Assembly: GCA_016205965.1 (NCBI GenBank)
Contig: JACQSM010000076.1
Coordinates: forward strand, 1-20,090
Source: Candidatus Uhrbacteria bacterium
GTDB lineage: Bacteria > Patescibacteriota > Patescibacteriia > SG8-24
DNA: 20,090 bases
Direction of reading: 5' to 3'
Shown piece by piece: positions 1 to 7,489 of this stretch (position 1 is its first letter; every line of letters begins with the position of its first letter). A program made the position numbers and the translations under genes. The notes beneath the pieces are model-generated. The model was given only the letters and a program-made list of their open reading frames with translations. It searched no databases and was not told where the DNA came from.

Positions 1-1
1 G

Positions 2-688
2 ACCAAGCTCATCGACCGCAACACTACCATCCCGACCGCCAAGACCCAAGTCTTCTCGACCGCGGCCGACAGCCAGAGCTCGGTCGAAATCCACATTCTC
101 CAGGGCGAGCGCGAGATGGCCGCCGACAACAAGACCCTGGGCCGCTTCATCCTCGACGGCATTCCGCCGGCGCCGCGCGGTGTGCCCCAGGTCGAAGTCA
201 CCTTCGATCTCGACGCCAACGGCATCCTCTCGGTCAAAGCCAAAGACAAGGCGACCGCCAAAGAGCAGAAAGTCACCATCACCGCTTCGACCGGCCTGTC
301 CAAAGACGAAGTCGAGCGCATGAAGAAAGAAGCCGAACTCCACGCCGACGACGACAAGAAGAAGCGCGAGCTGGCCGAGCTTCGCAACAACGCCGAGGCC
401 ATGGTCTACACCACCGAGAAGATGCTCAAGGAGCACGGCGAAAAGATTCCGGCCGCCGACAAAGCGATGATCGAGTCCAAGCTCGAAGCGCTCAAGTCGG
501 TGAAGTCCGGAGAAGACGCCGTCGCCATTCGCAAAGCGGCCGAAGAGCTGACCGATCTGGCCACCAAAGCCGGCGGCGCCATGTACCAGAAGGAAAAGGA
601 AACCGCCGGCGCTGGTGCGGCCCCGGCCCCGGAGCAAGGCGAACAGAAAGACGGCCCGATCGAGGCTGACTTCAAGGAGAAAAAGTAA
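2..688 (+). CDS. dnaK: DnaK (Hsp70) chaperone, C-terminal part
   Basis: This is the 3' end of an Hsp70 gene whose 5' part lies before the window; the frame is open from base 2. About 228 residues remain. They cover the substrate-binding beta domain (RNTTIPTAKTQVFSTAADSQ, then GIPPAPRGVPQVEVTFDLDANG) and the helical lid, which ends in an Ala/Pro/Glu linker and an acidic-basic tail (IEADFKEKK) typical of bacterial DnaK. The protein binds unfolded cytosolic polypeptides in an ATP-driven cycle with DnaJ and GrpE. dnaJ follows 41 bases downstream, the classic order, and a palindrome of the local hairpin family sits in the gap. An ATG at base 116 is internal and is not the start. The ATPase domain cannot be assessed here. 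Confidence 0.97.
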   Translation, partial: TKLIDRNTTIPTAKTQVFSTAADSQSSVEIHILQGEREMAADNKTLGRFILDGIPPAPRGVPQVEVTFDLDANGILSVKAKDKATAKEQKVTITASTGLSKDEVERMKKEAELHADDDKKKRELAELRNNAEAMVYTTEKMLKEHGEKIPAADKAMIESKLEALKSVKSGEDAVAIRKAAEELTDLATKAGGAMYQKEKETAGAGAAPAPEQGEQKDGPIEADFKEKK

Positions 689-696
689 AAAAATTA

Positions 697-720
697 GGAG
701 GGCGGCCTTCAGGCCGCCCT
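697..720 (+). repeat. Intergenic 24-nt hairpin, copy 1 (dnaK-dnaJ)
   Basis: GG is followed by a perfect 10-bp inverted repeat (699-708 with 711-720) around TC, so the effective loop is TTCA. No T-run follows, so it is not a standard terminator. It lies 8 nt after the dnaK stop and 9 nt before the dnaJ ATG. The same layout recurs at 7416, 8919, 9955 and 15460. It may stabilise the dnaK 3' end or tune dnaJ expression (inference). Confidence 0.85.
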
Positions 721-729
721 GCCACTCGA

Positions 730-1785
730 ATGGCCAAAGACTATTACGACCTCCTCGGCGTCGCCAAGAACGCTTCCGAAGGCGACATCAAAGCCGCCTT
801 CCGCAAGCTGGCCCATCAGTACCACCCCGACAAGCAGGGCGGCGACGCCGAGAAATTCAAGGAAATCAACGAAGCCTACCAGGTGCTCTCCAATCCCGAG
901 AAGCGCCGGCGCTACGACCGGTTCGGACATAATTTCGAACAGGCCGGGCAGGGCTTCGGCGGTTTCGGAGCCGGCGGCTTCGATGGCGCCATGAACTTTG
1001 ACGTCGGCGATCTCGGCGAGATGTTCGGCGACATCTTCGGCGGCCGCACCGGCGCCCGCACCCGCGAGAATCGCGGCCGCAACATCGAGATGGATTTGCA
1101 GATGTCCTTCCGCGAGTCCGTCTTCGGCGCGAAAAAAACCTTGCGGGTCTATAAAGACGCCAACTGCAACGACTGCGGCGGCGCCGGTTTCGAGCGCGGT
1201 TCCAAAACCGTCGACTGCCTGCAGTGCGGCGGCGCCGGCCGCGTCCGCCGGGTCCAGCAGACCATTCTCGGCACCATCCAGACGGCGGTTACCTGCCCGC
1301 ATTGCCAGGGCCAGGGCCGCGTGCCCGAAAAATCATGCCGTCCCTGCGGCGGCCGCGGCGTCATCAAGCAATCCAAAGAGATCGAACTGGCCGTGCCCGC
1401 CGGCATCGCCGACGGCGAAATGCTGCGCATGACCGGCGAGGGCGAAGCCGCCGGCCGCGGCGGCCGCAGCGGCGATCTCTACGCCACCGTCCGCGTCAAA
1501 ACCGACCCGGCTTTCACTCGCGACGGTTTCGACATCAAAACGACCAAAGAAATTTCGATGGCCCGGGCCGCCCTCGGCGGCAGCCTCGAAATCGAAACGC
1601 TCGACGGCCCGGTCGAACTGAAGCTCCCGGCCGGCACCCAGCCCGGCCAGGTGTTCCGCCTCAAAGCCAGGGGCGTCCCATTTCTCAAACGCAGCGGTCG
1701 CGGCGACCACTTCGTCGAAATCAAAGTGAAAATCCCCGCAAAACTCAACCGCGAGCAGCGCCGCATATTAGAAGACTGGGAATAA
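730..1785 (+). CDS. dnaJ: Chaperone protein DnaJ (Hsp40)
   Basis: This is a co-chaperone that delivers clients to DnaK and stimulates its ATPase. The J domain spans about residues 1-67 with the HPD motif at 32-34. A Gly/Phe-rich segment covers about 69-112. A zinc-binding region covers about 146-210 with four CxxCxGxG modules: CNDCGGAG, CLQCGGAG, CPHCQGQG and CRPCGGRG. The C-terminal substrate-binding beta domains follow. At 351 aa it is slightly shorter than the usual ~375, with a short C-terminus, but every class I (DnaJ/DjlA-type A) hallmark is present. The ATG at 730 gives the canonical MAKDYYDLLGV start. No Shine-Dalgarno motif lies in the 9 bases between the palindrome and the ATG; the nearest GGAGG is in the hairpin's 5' edge, 28 bases upstream. 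It probably forms an operon with dnaK. Confidence 0.98.
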   Translation: MAKDYYDLLGVAKNASEGDIKAAFRKLAHQYHPDKQGGDAEKFKEINEAYQVLSNPEKRRRYDRFGHNFEQAGQGFGGFGAGGFDGAMNFDVGDLGEMFGDIFGGRTGARTRENRGRNIEMDLQMSFRESVFGAKKTLRVYKDANCNDCGGAGFERGSKTVDCLQCGGAGRVRRVQQTILGTIQTAVTCPHCQGQGRVPEKSCRPCGGRGVIKQSKEIELAVPAGIADGEMLRMTGEGEAAGRGGRSGDLYATVRVKTDPAFTRDGFDIKTTKEISMARAALGGSLEIETLDGPVELKLPAGTQPGQVFRLKARGVPFLKRSGRGDHFVEIKVKIPAKLNREQRRILEDWE

Positions 1786-1787
1786 TG

Positions 1788-1949
1788 TATCCACAGAAGC
1801 GGAGGCGGGCAGACCCCTCCGCAGCCAGCGAAAGCCAGCCTCCAGCGGGCTGGCTTTCTCTTTCGGCGCACGGCCCCCTTCGGGGGACCAAGCCCGTGCG
1901 CCTTCAGACTGTCTGCGGAGGGGTCTGCCCGCCTCCGCTTCTGTGGATA
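1788..1949. mobile_element. 162-bp nested inverted-repeat element (MITE-like)
   Basis: The arms 1788-1824 and 1913-1949 are exact reverse complements over 37 bp. Between them lie two more hairpins. Hairpin A pairs 1830-1840 with 1848-1858 (11 bp). Hairpin B pairs 1865-1873 with 1894-1902 and has an inner CCCCC-TTC-GGGGG stem at 1874-1886. The ends read TATCCACAG...CTGTGGATA, which fits short terminal repeats inside a TA duplication as for Tc1/mariner- or IS630-type MITEs; that reading is inference. There is no convincing ORF and no T-run after the outer stem. It starts 3 nt past the dnaJ stop and ends about 20 nt before the next gene's promoter. Alternatives are a structured RNA, a transcription barrier or a cruciform site. 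Confidence 0.75.
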
Positions 1950-1968
1950 GCCCGCGCTAGCCGCCACG

Positions 1969-1977
1969 TGCTATACT
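1969..1977 (+). promoter_or_regulatory. Extended -10 promoter for the 1999 gene
   Basis: TGCTATACT matches the extended -10 form TGNTATAAT at five of six hexamer positions. It lies 21 nt before the ATG at 1999. No good -35 is visible, because that region is the end of the inverted-repeat element. The sequence just before the ATG is pyrimidine-rich and has no Shine-Dalgarno motif. Confidence 0.55.
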
Positions 1978-1998
1978 ATTTGCGTTCATATTCCCTCC

Positions 1999-2583
1999 AT
2001 GTTTCTACTGGAAACCGTCGTCGCTAACACCAACGAAGTGGCGACAGGCACCACCAGCGTCACCGTGGACCTTTTGAGCTTGCTCGCCCGCGTCAATTGG
2101 GCTTCGCCGACGTGGGATCTCTTCATCGTGCTTTTTTTTATCGTCACCGTCTTTCTCTACGGCATGTCGCTGGGCCGAGATCGCATCATCGTGATCCTGG
2201 TCTCGGTCTACATGGCCCTGGCCGTGGTCTCGAACGCGCCGTTCCTGGGCCGGCTCCAGGCCGACATCAACATCAACCAGTATTTTGCTTTCAAAGTCAC
2301 GACCTTCCTCGGCATTTTCATCCTGCTGTTCTTCCTGCTCTCGCGTTCGGCCTTGTTGAGAACCTTCGGCAATCTGGCCGCCGGCAGCTGGTGGCAGGTG
2401 ATGGTCTTCTCGGCCTTTCATGTCGGCTTGCTGGTCAGCATCACGCTGTCGTTTTTGCCGCCCGACGCCATCGGCCACTTGGCGCCGCTCACCAAGCAGG
2501 TCTTCGCCTCCGAAACCGGCAAATTCGCCTGGGTCGTGCTGCCGATCGTCGGCATGGTGATGCTGCGCGGCAACGAAAAGTGA
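1999..2583 (+). CDS. Polytopic membrane protein of unknown function
   Basis: This is a 194-aa protein that I do not recognise with confidence. It shows four to five hydrophobic segments at about residues 37-52, 58-78, 92-114, 128-150 and 170-188. A short polar N-terminus precedes the first, and the Gly/Arg turn GMSLGRDR joins the first two helices. That turn vaguely recalls CvpA-type proteins, but the match is too weak to name it. The gene has its own candidate promoter (TGCTATACT at 1969). It ends in TGA one base before the ATG of the giant fibre gene, so the two are almost certainly co-transcribed and translationally coupled. A role in anchoring, exporting or spacing the fibre at the membrane is only an inference from that coupling. 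Confidence 0.85.
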   Translation: MFLLETVVANTNEVATGTTSVTVDLLSLLARVNWASPTWDLFIVLFFIVTVFLYGMSLGRDRIIVILVSVYMALAVVSNAPFLGRLQADININQYFAFKVTTFLGIFILLFFLLSRSALLRTFGNLAAGSWWQVMVFSAFHVGLLVSITLSFLPPDAIGHLAPLTKQVFASETGKFAWVVLPIVGMVMLRGNEK

Positions 2584-2584
2584 T

Positions 2585-5500
2585 ATGGCCAAGAAGCGCC
2601 TCGACGATCAGCCGGAAGCTCCCAAGAAGAAACCCGCCAGGCGGGCGAAAAAGCCCGCGCCGGATCTTTCGGCGTCGAAGCCTGCAGCCAAGCCCGCCGT
2701 AAAGCGGGTGCGGACGGCTAAACCGGCGGCGAAGGCAGAAGCGAATCCGGCGCCGAAAATCCCGAGCGCAAAAATCAGAACCGCCGCCCCCAAGTTCGGC
2801 CCGCTGCAAGTCGAAGACGGCGCCCTGGAAAAATTCCGGGCCGAAATCAGCGCCGCCGACGCCCCGCTCGAGATCGCGCCGCGCCCGGCAGCCGCATCAT
2901 TTCAGGCGCAAAGCAGCCAAACAAAACGCCGCCCCGTCCCGGCCGTCATTTCGTTGTATGCCGTGGCCGGAGCCCTGGCGTTCTTGAGCATCGTCGGCGG
3001 CATCATTATGAACGGCGCCTGGGCCGACTTCCAGGGCCCGAGCGCCCCGCCGCCGGGAGGAAACATTCCGATTACGATTTGGAACAGCGAAGCCGCCAAC
3101 CCGGTCGGCAGCACCCAGGCCAGCGCCAGCATCGACATCAGCGGCAAAGTGAATGCCGGCACCTCGCTTAGAGTCGACAAGACCGACGCTAACCCCGGTA
3201 CGCTTCTCAATAATGGCACCAGCAGCGCCTTGTATTTCGGCGGCTCCGCCAGCGGCGAGGGAATCGCTTCTCGGCGCACGGCGGGCGCCAACCAGTGGGG
3301 TTTGGATATGTACACCAACCAGCTGAACAGACTTTCGATCACGAACGGCGGTAACGTCGGTATCGGTACCGCCGGGCCTGACGCCAAGCTCGACGTCTAT
3401 GCGGCGTCAGGCGAGGTCATGCGACTCACCAACAATGACAACACCACTTACACGAGTTTCAATGCGACCTCGGGCAATCTCACCATCGACAGCGAAAATG
3501 TCAGTGACGACGCGAATGAAACCGTGACGATTGCCGATAAGTTAAAAGTATCCAAGCAGCTGCCCGGGGCGCTTTACACCATGACGTTTGAAAACGCTTC
3601 CGGCAACGCCAACTCGGATTTGGCGTTCATCATGCAAGGCAATCCCGGCGGGACGAGAACTCGCGTCATCAGTCAGCAATACCGTCCTAATATCAACCAG
3701 ATCAAGGGCTGGTACACGGCCTTCGACGGCAACGATCAGAAATTTAAGATGGGCGAGCTGACCTTGACGACGGGAGCGATCGAGGCGCCCAGACTGGTCA
3801 TTACCAACGCTGGCGATATGGGTTTGGGCACCGATACTCCTGGCGCCAAGCTCGACATAAATGGCCAAATCAAAATTTCCGGCGGTTCGCCCGGTCTCAA
3901 TAAAGTATTGACTTCCGATGCGGCCGGTCTCGCGTCCTGGGTGATGCCGGCGACCGGCATCAGCGGCAGTGGCACGGCCAATGCCATTCCCAAGTTCACC
4001 GCCGCCTCGACGTTGGGCAACTCGACGATCACCGATAACGGCACGACTGTCACGTTTACCGGGCTGTTGCAACACTCGCCGACGGCGACCGGCAACATAT
4101 TGAGCGCTCTCACGGGGGCGGGCGCGCAATCCTCCTTTCTTCGCGGAAAAGTGGTTGATCTGGACGCCATGACCACTCCCGCGGCCGGTCTCGGCATGAT
4201 CGGCATGGAAGTAACGCTCCCGACGCACTCAACGACTTCCGGTAACATTTCCGTCATCGGGTACAATCTCGACGCCATTTCGACCCCGATCACCAACAGC
4301 ACCGCGGGTTCGATCGACTATCGAGGATACTCCGTCGGTATGCCGAGTATTACTGGAGGTTCGGTGCTCGCCAGCGGTTACCAAGTAGCAACGCGCAACG
4401 TCACTTCCGGCACCGTGAACGGCGTCTACGTCTGGCCTCTTTCGGGGTACAGCGTCGCTTCCGGCACTTTGAACGGCGTCAAGATCGATAACGTTCCGAC
4501 GCCGGGGGCAGGCACCGAAAACGCCGTCAACATCGGCACGGGCTGGGATAGCGACGTCGTTTTCAATGACGCTTCGCCGATCATAAAATTGGCCGGAACC
4601 ACCCCGACGCTCGCTATTACCGACGGCACGAACACGCTGTTCTCCGTCGCCGACGCCGGCACGACCGGCGATGCCACCGTGAGCGGAAAGCTGACGGCAA
4701 GCACGTTCAAGCTCGGAACCTCCTCGACCGCCGGCTACGTCCTCACCGCCACCGACGCCGTCGGAAACGGCGCCTGGCAAGCCATGAATCCCGGCACCGG
4801 CCCGTTCAGGGCGAGTGACGGCTCCGCGGCCGCGCCGGCGTACAGCTTCAGCGGCGAAACCGATACCGGCTTCTACCGCATCACCTCAACGACCAACGAA
4901 GTCAGACTGTCGATCGATAATTCCGATAAGTTGTTGGTGACTGCGAACGGCGAATTGCTTTTGGGCAAGAATTCTTACACTGGCAACCCGGCGCGGCTGG
5001 TCGTCAGCGAGAACGCGAATGGCGGCGCGGCACTGCTTGATATCGAAAATCTCGATACGACCGCCAACGCGACGGCCTACGATGCCTTCGGATTTTTCCT
5101 TGCAAACACGGGAGGCTCCAGGTTGACGGCCGCGAACCTCATCGCCGGCAAAGAACAAACCTGGACTGCGACGACCTCGACGATCGACTCCTACCTGGCA
5201 TTCTCGACGGTCGTCGACGCAGCCACGAACGAACGCTTGCGCATCACGAGCGGCGGCAACGTCGGCATCGGCACGACCGGTCCGAGTTACAAATTGGATG
5301 TATCAGGCGATATCCGCTCGACGGGTGCTGTTTACGCGAACGCGAATGGTGCCAAATATTTTCAAGGTGGCGATGACGCCGCGTTATATGATATCAACGT
5401 TGCGAATACGGTTGGCATTTATGGCGTACAAGACAGTACGGTCGCAAGCATTAAGTTGGGCAGTGGCGGCGGAGTAATAAGCGGATCCGGCGGCAAAATC

Positions 5501-7402
5501 GGCGTCGGAACGACGTCTCCAGGAACGACGCTTGACGTGAGCGGCACGGCGCGCGCAACGACTGTTCAGTGGGCGGGCAATGCCAACACGGCTATCGCCG
5601 GCGATCCCGGCTGCGGCGCGAATTTTGTGGGATTCAGCCTTACCGGAGCGCTTTCCGGGTGCACGAACTATACGATGATCGGTGATTCCTCGACTAATAA
5701 TACCTTCATCAACAGGGCGACTGGCGGCAGCCTGTACTTCCGCGAGAACAATGCGGACCAGATGGTCATCAAAAACAGCACCGGCAACGTCGGCATCGGC
5801 ACGACCGGACCGGGTTATCTCCTTGATGTCAACAATCGCATGCGCGTCCGCAGCGGCGGGTCCGGCACCGGCGGCATCTGGTTCAGCGATTCGACGCCGA
5901 CCGATCGCGCCTTCGTCGGTCTTGAAACCGATACCTCGTCGCCGAAAGTTGGTTTTTATAACAACGGCGCCTGGCGCTTGCTTATAGACTCCGCCGGCAA
6001 TACCGGCATTGGCACGGCATCGCCGGGCTCCAAGCTCCAGGTCGAGACTGCGGATGCGGCGATAAGAATCAAGAACAGCAACGATACCGCCGGCGGATTT
6101 ATCGGCGACACTTACGGTGGCATTCAGATCGGCATGTACAACCCGTCCGCCGGAGCGGTCGGCGCAGTCCCCGCGAATACCGCCAAGACCTTCTTCATCG
6201 TCAATCAAGACGGCGACGTGGGTTCGGCGACCAACAACTACGGAAGCCCGACCTTCCGAACATATTTGGACGATGGCGCCGGTAACATATTGATGCCGGA
6301 TCTGGATACGGCACGTTCAATCACTGTGGGTTCTGAGCCCACCAGCGGCCAATCCGGAGACTCATTGACGCTCAGTTCCGGCGCCGGTAATGCAGGTGGG
6401 TCCGGCGGTGATATCTTCCTTAAGTCCGGCAACGGCGGCGCGACCGGCGGAGTCTTGTGGATCACAGCCGGAAGCAGTTCTTCGGCTGGCGGCACTGGTG
6501 GAGACATGTGGATAACATCAGGCGCTCAGACGAACGGCGGGAATGCCGGATTCATCATCATGGACACGGGCAGCGCGCCGACTAAGAGGGAAATTTACAT
6601 CGGTACTTCTAATGCCAAAGAGGTACAGATCGGCAACAGTCCTTCCGGCGGGAGTCCGACCGTGAAGCTTAAAGGCAGGGTAGAGATCGCGATGAAAAAA
6701 TACGGTAGTGAGGCGGTCTGTCATATAAATGATAACGGGGGAGCCTGGGGTTCGGTCCAAACGGCTGAAGAACTGACCGATTGCGACACCTCACCGGTGG
6801 CCGATTATGCTGAGCTGTATCCGGTGGTCGAAGCCGCCTATGGTGATGTAGTTGTCGCATCGGATTTGATGGCTAAGTCAACATTAGGTGATCTGGTACC
6901 CAAACTGCGAATGTCCACTGCGCCATACCAACGCGAAGTTATCGGCGTTGTCTCCAATAACTATGGCGACTTTACCAGCGCCGGTTACAACATCGACGAC
7001 AAGGATAATCCGATGCCCATAGCCTTGAACGGCCGCGTGCCGACCAAAGTCAGCGCCGAGAACGGTCCGATCAAAGTCGGCGATCCGATCACGACTTCAT
7101 CGAAGCCCGGCGTCGGCATGAAGGCGACGCGCCCCGGCATGATCATCGGCTACGCGCTCAACTCCTGGAACGGCGCCGGCGTCGGCAAGATCAACGTCTT
7201 CATCAATACCGAGTACTATCCCGGCGGCATGTTCGACGATAACGGCGGCGTCAGCGCCGAGTTCAAGTCGGCTTTGAGCCTCTGGGGCGCGAGTTCCGGC
7301 TGGATCGATTGTCCGGTCTCCGGCGACTGCGGCTGCCCGAACGGCTACTTCGTCACCGACATCCGCGATCGCGGCCGCGCCATCCAGTGCCACGCGTTGT
7401 AG
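2585..7402 (+). CDS. Giant surface fibre/adhesin with NVGIGT repeats
   Basis: The protein is 1605 aa. Residues 1-72 are a very basic Lys/Ala/Pro tail, followed by an acidic stretch. One transmembrane helix at about 119-142 suggests an N-in, C-out anchor with no cleavable signal. The exterior is Thr/Ser/Gly/Asn-rich and likely beta-structured. Six related motifs of the form (N/K)(V/I)GIGT..P..KLDV begin near residues 257, 411, 892, 971, 1068 and 1139; such motifs are common in tail-fibre-like and CPR surface proteins. A Gly-rich repeat (GGSGGDIFLKSG type) covers about 1262-1325. A conserved-looking C-terminal module follows (about 1395-1605: DYAELYPV, GRVPTKVSAENGPIKVGDPI), ending in a Cys-rich tip. 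I see no S74 chaperone signature. Middle sections look more AT-rich than the flanking genes, suggesting mosaic exchange. Binding to a host or surface is inferred. Confidence 0.9.
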   Translation: MAKKRLDDQPEAPKKKPARRAKKPAPDLSASKPAAKPAVKRVRTAKPAAKAEANPAPKIPSAKIRTAAPKFGPLQVEDGALEKFRAEISAADAPLEIAPRPAAASFQAQSSQTKRRPVPAVISLYAVAGALAFLSIVGGIIMNGAWADFQGPSAPPPGGNIPITIWNSEAANPVGSTQASASIDISGKVNAGTSLRVDKTDANPGTLLNNGTSSALYFGGSASGEGIASRRTAGANQWGLDMYTNQLNRLSITNGGNVGIGTAGPDAKLDVYAASGEVMRLTNNDNTTYTSFNATSGNLTIDSENVSDDANETVTIADKLKVSKQLPGALYTMTFENASGNANSDLAFIMQGNPGGTRTRVISQQYRPNINQIKGWYTAFDGNDQKFKMGELTLTTGAIEAPRLVITNAGDMGLGTDTPGAKLDINGQIKISGGSPGLNKVLTSDAAGLASWVMPATGISGSGTANAIPKFTAASTLGNSTITDNGTTVTFTGLLQHSPTATGNILSALTGAGAQSSFLRGKVVDLDAMTTPAAGLGMIGMEVTLPTHSTTSGNISVIGYNLDAISTPITNSTAGSIDYRGYSVGMPSITGGSVLASGYQVATRNVTSGTVNGVYVWPLSGYSVASGTLNGVKIDNVPTPGAGTENAVNIGTGWDSDVVFNDASPIIKLAGTTPTLAITDGTNTLFSVADAGTTGDATVSGKLTASTFKLGTSSTAGYVLTATDAVGNGAWQAMNPGTGPFRASDGSAAAPAYSFSGETDTGFYRITSTTNEVRLSIDNSDKLLVTANGELLLGKNSYTGNPARLVVSENANGGAALLDIENLDTTANATAYDAFGFFLANTGGSRLTAANLIAGKEQTWTATTSTIDSYLAFSTVVDAATNERLRITSGGNVGIGTTGPSYKLDVSGDIRSTGAVYANANGAKYFQGGDDAALYDINVANTVGIYGVQDSTVASIKLGSGGGVISGSGGKIGVGTTSPGTTLDVSGTARATTVQWAGNANTAIAGDPGCGANFVGFSLTGALSGCTNYTMIGDSSTNNTFINRATGGSLYFRENNADQMVIKNSTGNVGIGTTGPGYLLDVNNRMRVRSGGSGTGGIWFSDSTPTDRAFVGLETDTSSPKVGFYNNGAWRLLIDSAGNTGIGTASPGSKLQVETADAAIRIKNSNDTAGGFIGDTYGGIQIGMYNPSAGAVGAVPANTAKTFFIVNQDGDVGSATNNYGSPTFRTYLDDGAGNILMPDLDTARSITVGSEPTSGQSGDSLTLSSGAGNAGGSGGDIFLKSGNGGATGGVLWITAGSSSSAGGTGGDMWITSGAQTNGGNAGFIIMDTGSAPTKREIYIGTSNAKEVQIGNSPSGGSPTVKLKGRVEIAMKKYGSEAVCHINDNGGAWGSVQTAEELTDCDTSPVADYAELYPVVEAAYGDVVVASDLMAKSTLGDLVPKLRMSTAPYQREVIGVVSNNYGDFTSAGYNIDDKDNPMPIALNGRVPTKVSAENGPIKVGDPITTSSKPGVGMKATRPGMIIGYALNSWNGAGVGKINVFINTEYYPGGMFDDNGGVSAEFKSALSLWGASSGWIDCPVSGDCGCPNGYFVTDIRDRGRAIQCHAL

Positions 7403-7415
7403 GGCGATAAAACGA

Positions 7416-7439
7416 GGAGGGCGGGCTTCAGCCCGCCCT
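7416..7439 (+). repeat. Intergenic 24-nt hairpin, copy 2
   Basis: GG plus a perfect 10-bp inverted repeat (7418-7427 with 7430-7439) around TC, 13 nt after the fibre-gene stop. Only TTT follows, so it is at best a weak terminator. Its stem differs from copy 1 by a G-C to C-G swap that keeps pairing. Confidence 0.85.
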
Positions 7440-7450
7440 TTGAGTGCATC

Positions 7451-7478
7451 TTGATTATTGCCGCGCGAGGAGTAATCT
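7451..7478 (+). promoter_or_regulatory. Candidate cysS promoter
   Basis: TTGATT (7451-7456), a 16-bp spacer and TAATCT (7473-7478) make a sigma70-like promoter. Only 11 nt separate the -10 from the cysS ATG, so the mRNA leader would be about 5 nt. A GAGGAG at 7467-7472 lies upstream of the predicted RNA start and is unlikely to serve as a ribosome binding site. Confidence 0.45.
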
Positions 7479-7489
7479 GAAGACTGTCT

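Noticed and set aside
697..720. Intergenic hairpins read as Rho-independent terminators
   Set aside because: None of the five copies has a proper T-run, and copy 4 lies downstream of a promoter in a leader. True terminators in this window, such as 15583-15620 and 16236-16280, do have T-runs.
1005..1302. Long open frames antisense or out of frame to dnaJ, dnaX, cysS and the ATPase
   Set aside because: They mirror the high-GC codon pattern of the real genes, have Arg/Ala/Pro-rich translations and carry no domain motifs.
2585..7402. Fibre as a prophage tail protein with S74 autoprotease
   Set aside because: No S74 signature is visible, no phage genes flank it, and the N-terminal membrane anchor does not fit a virion tail.
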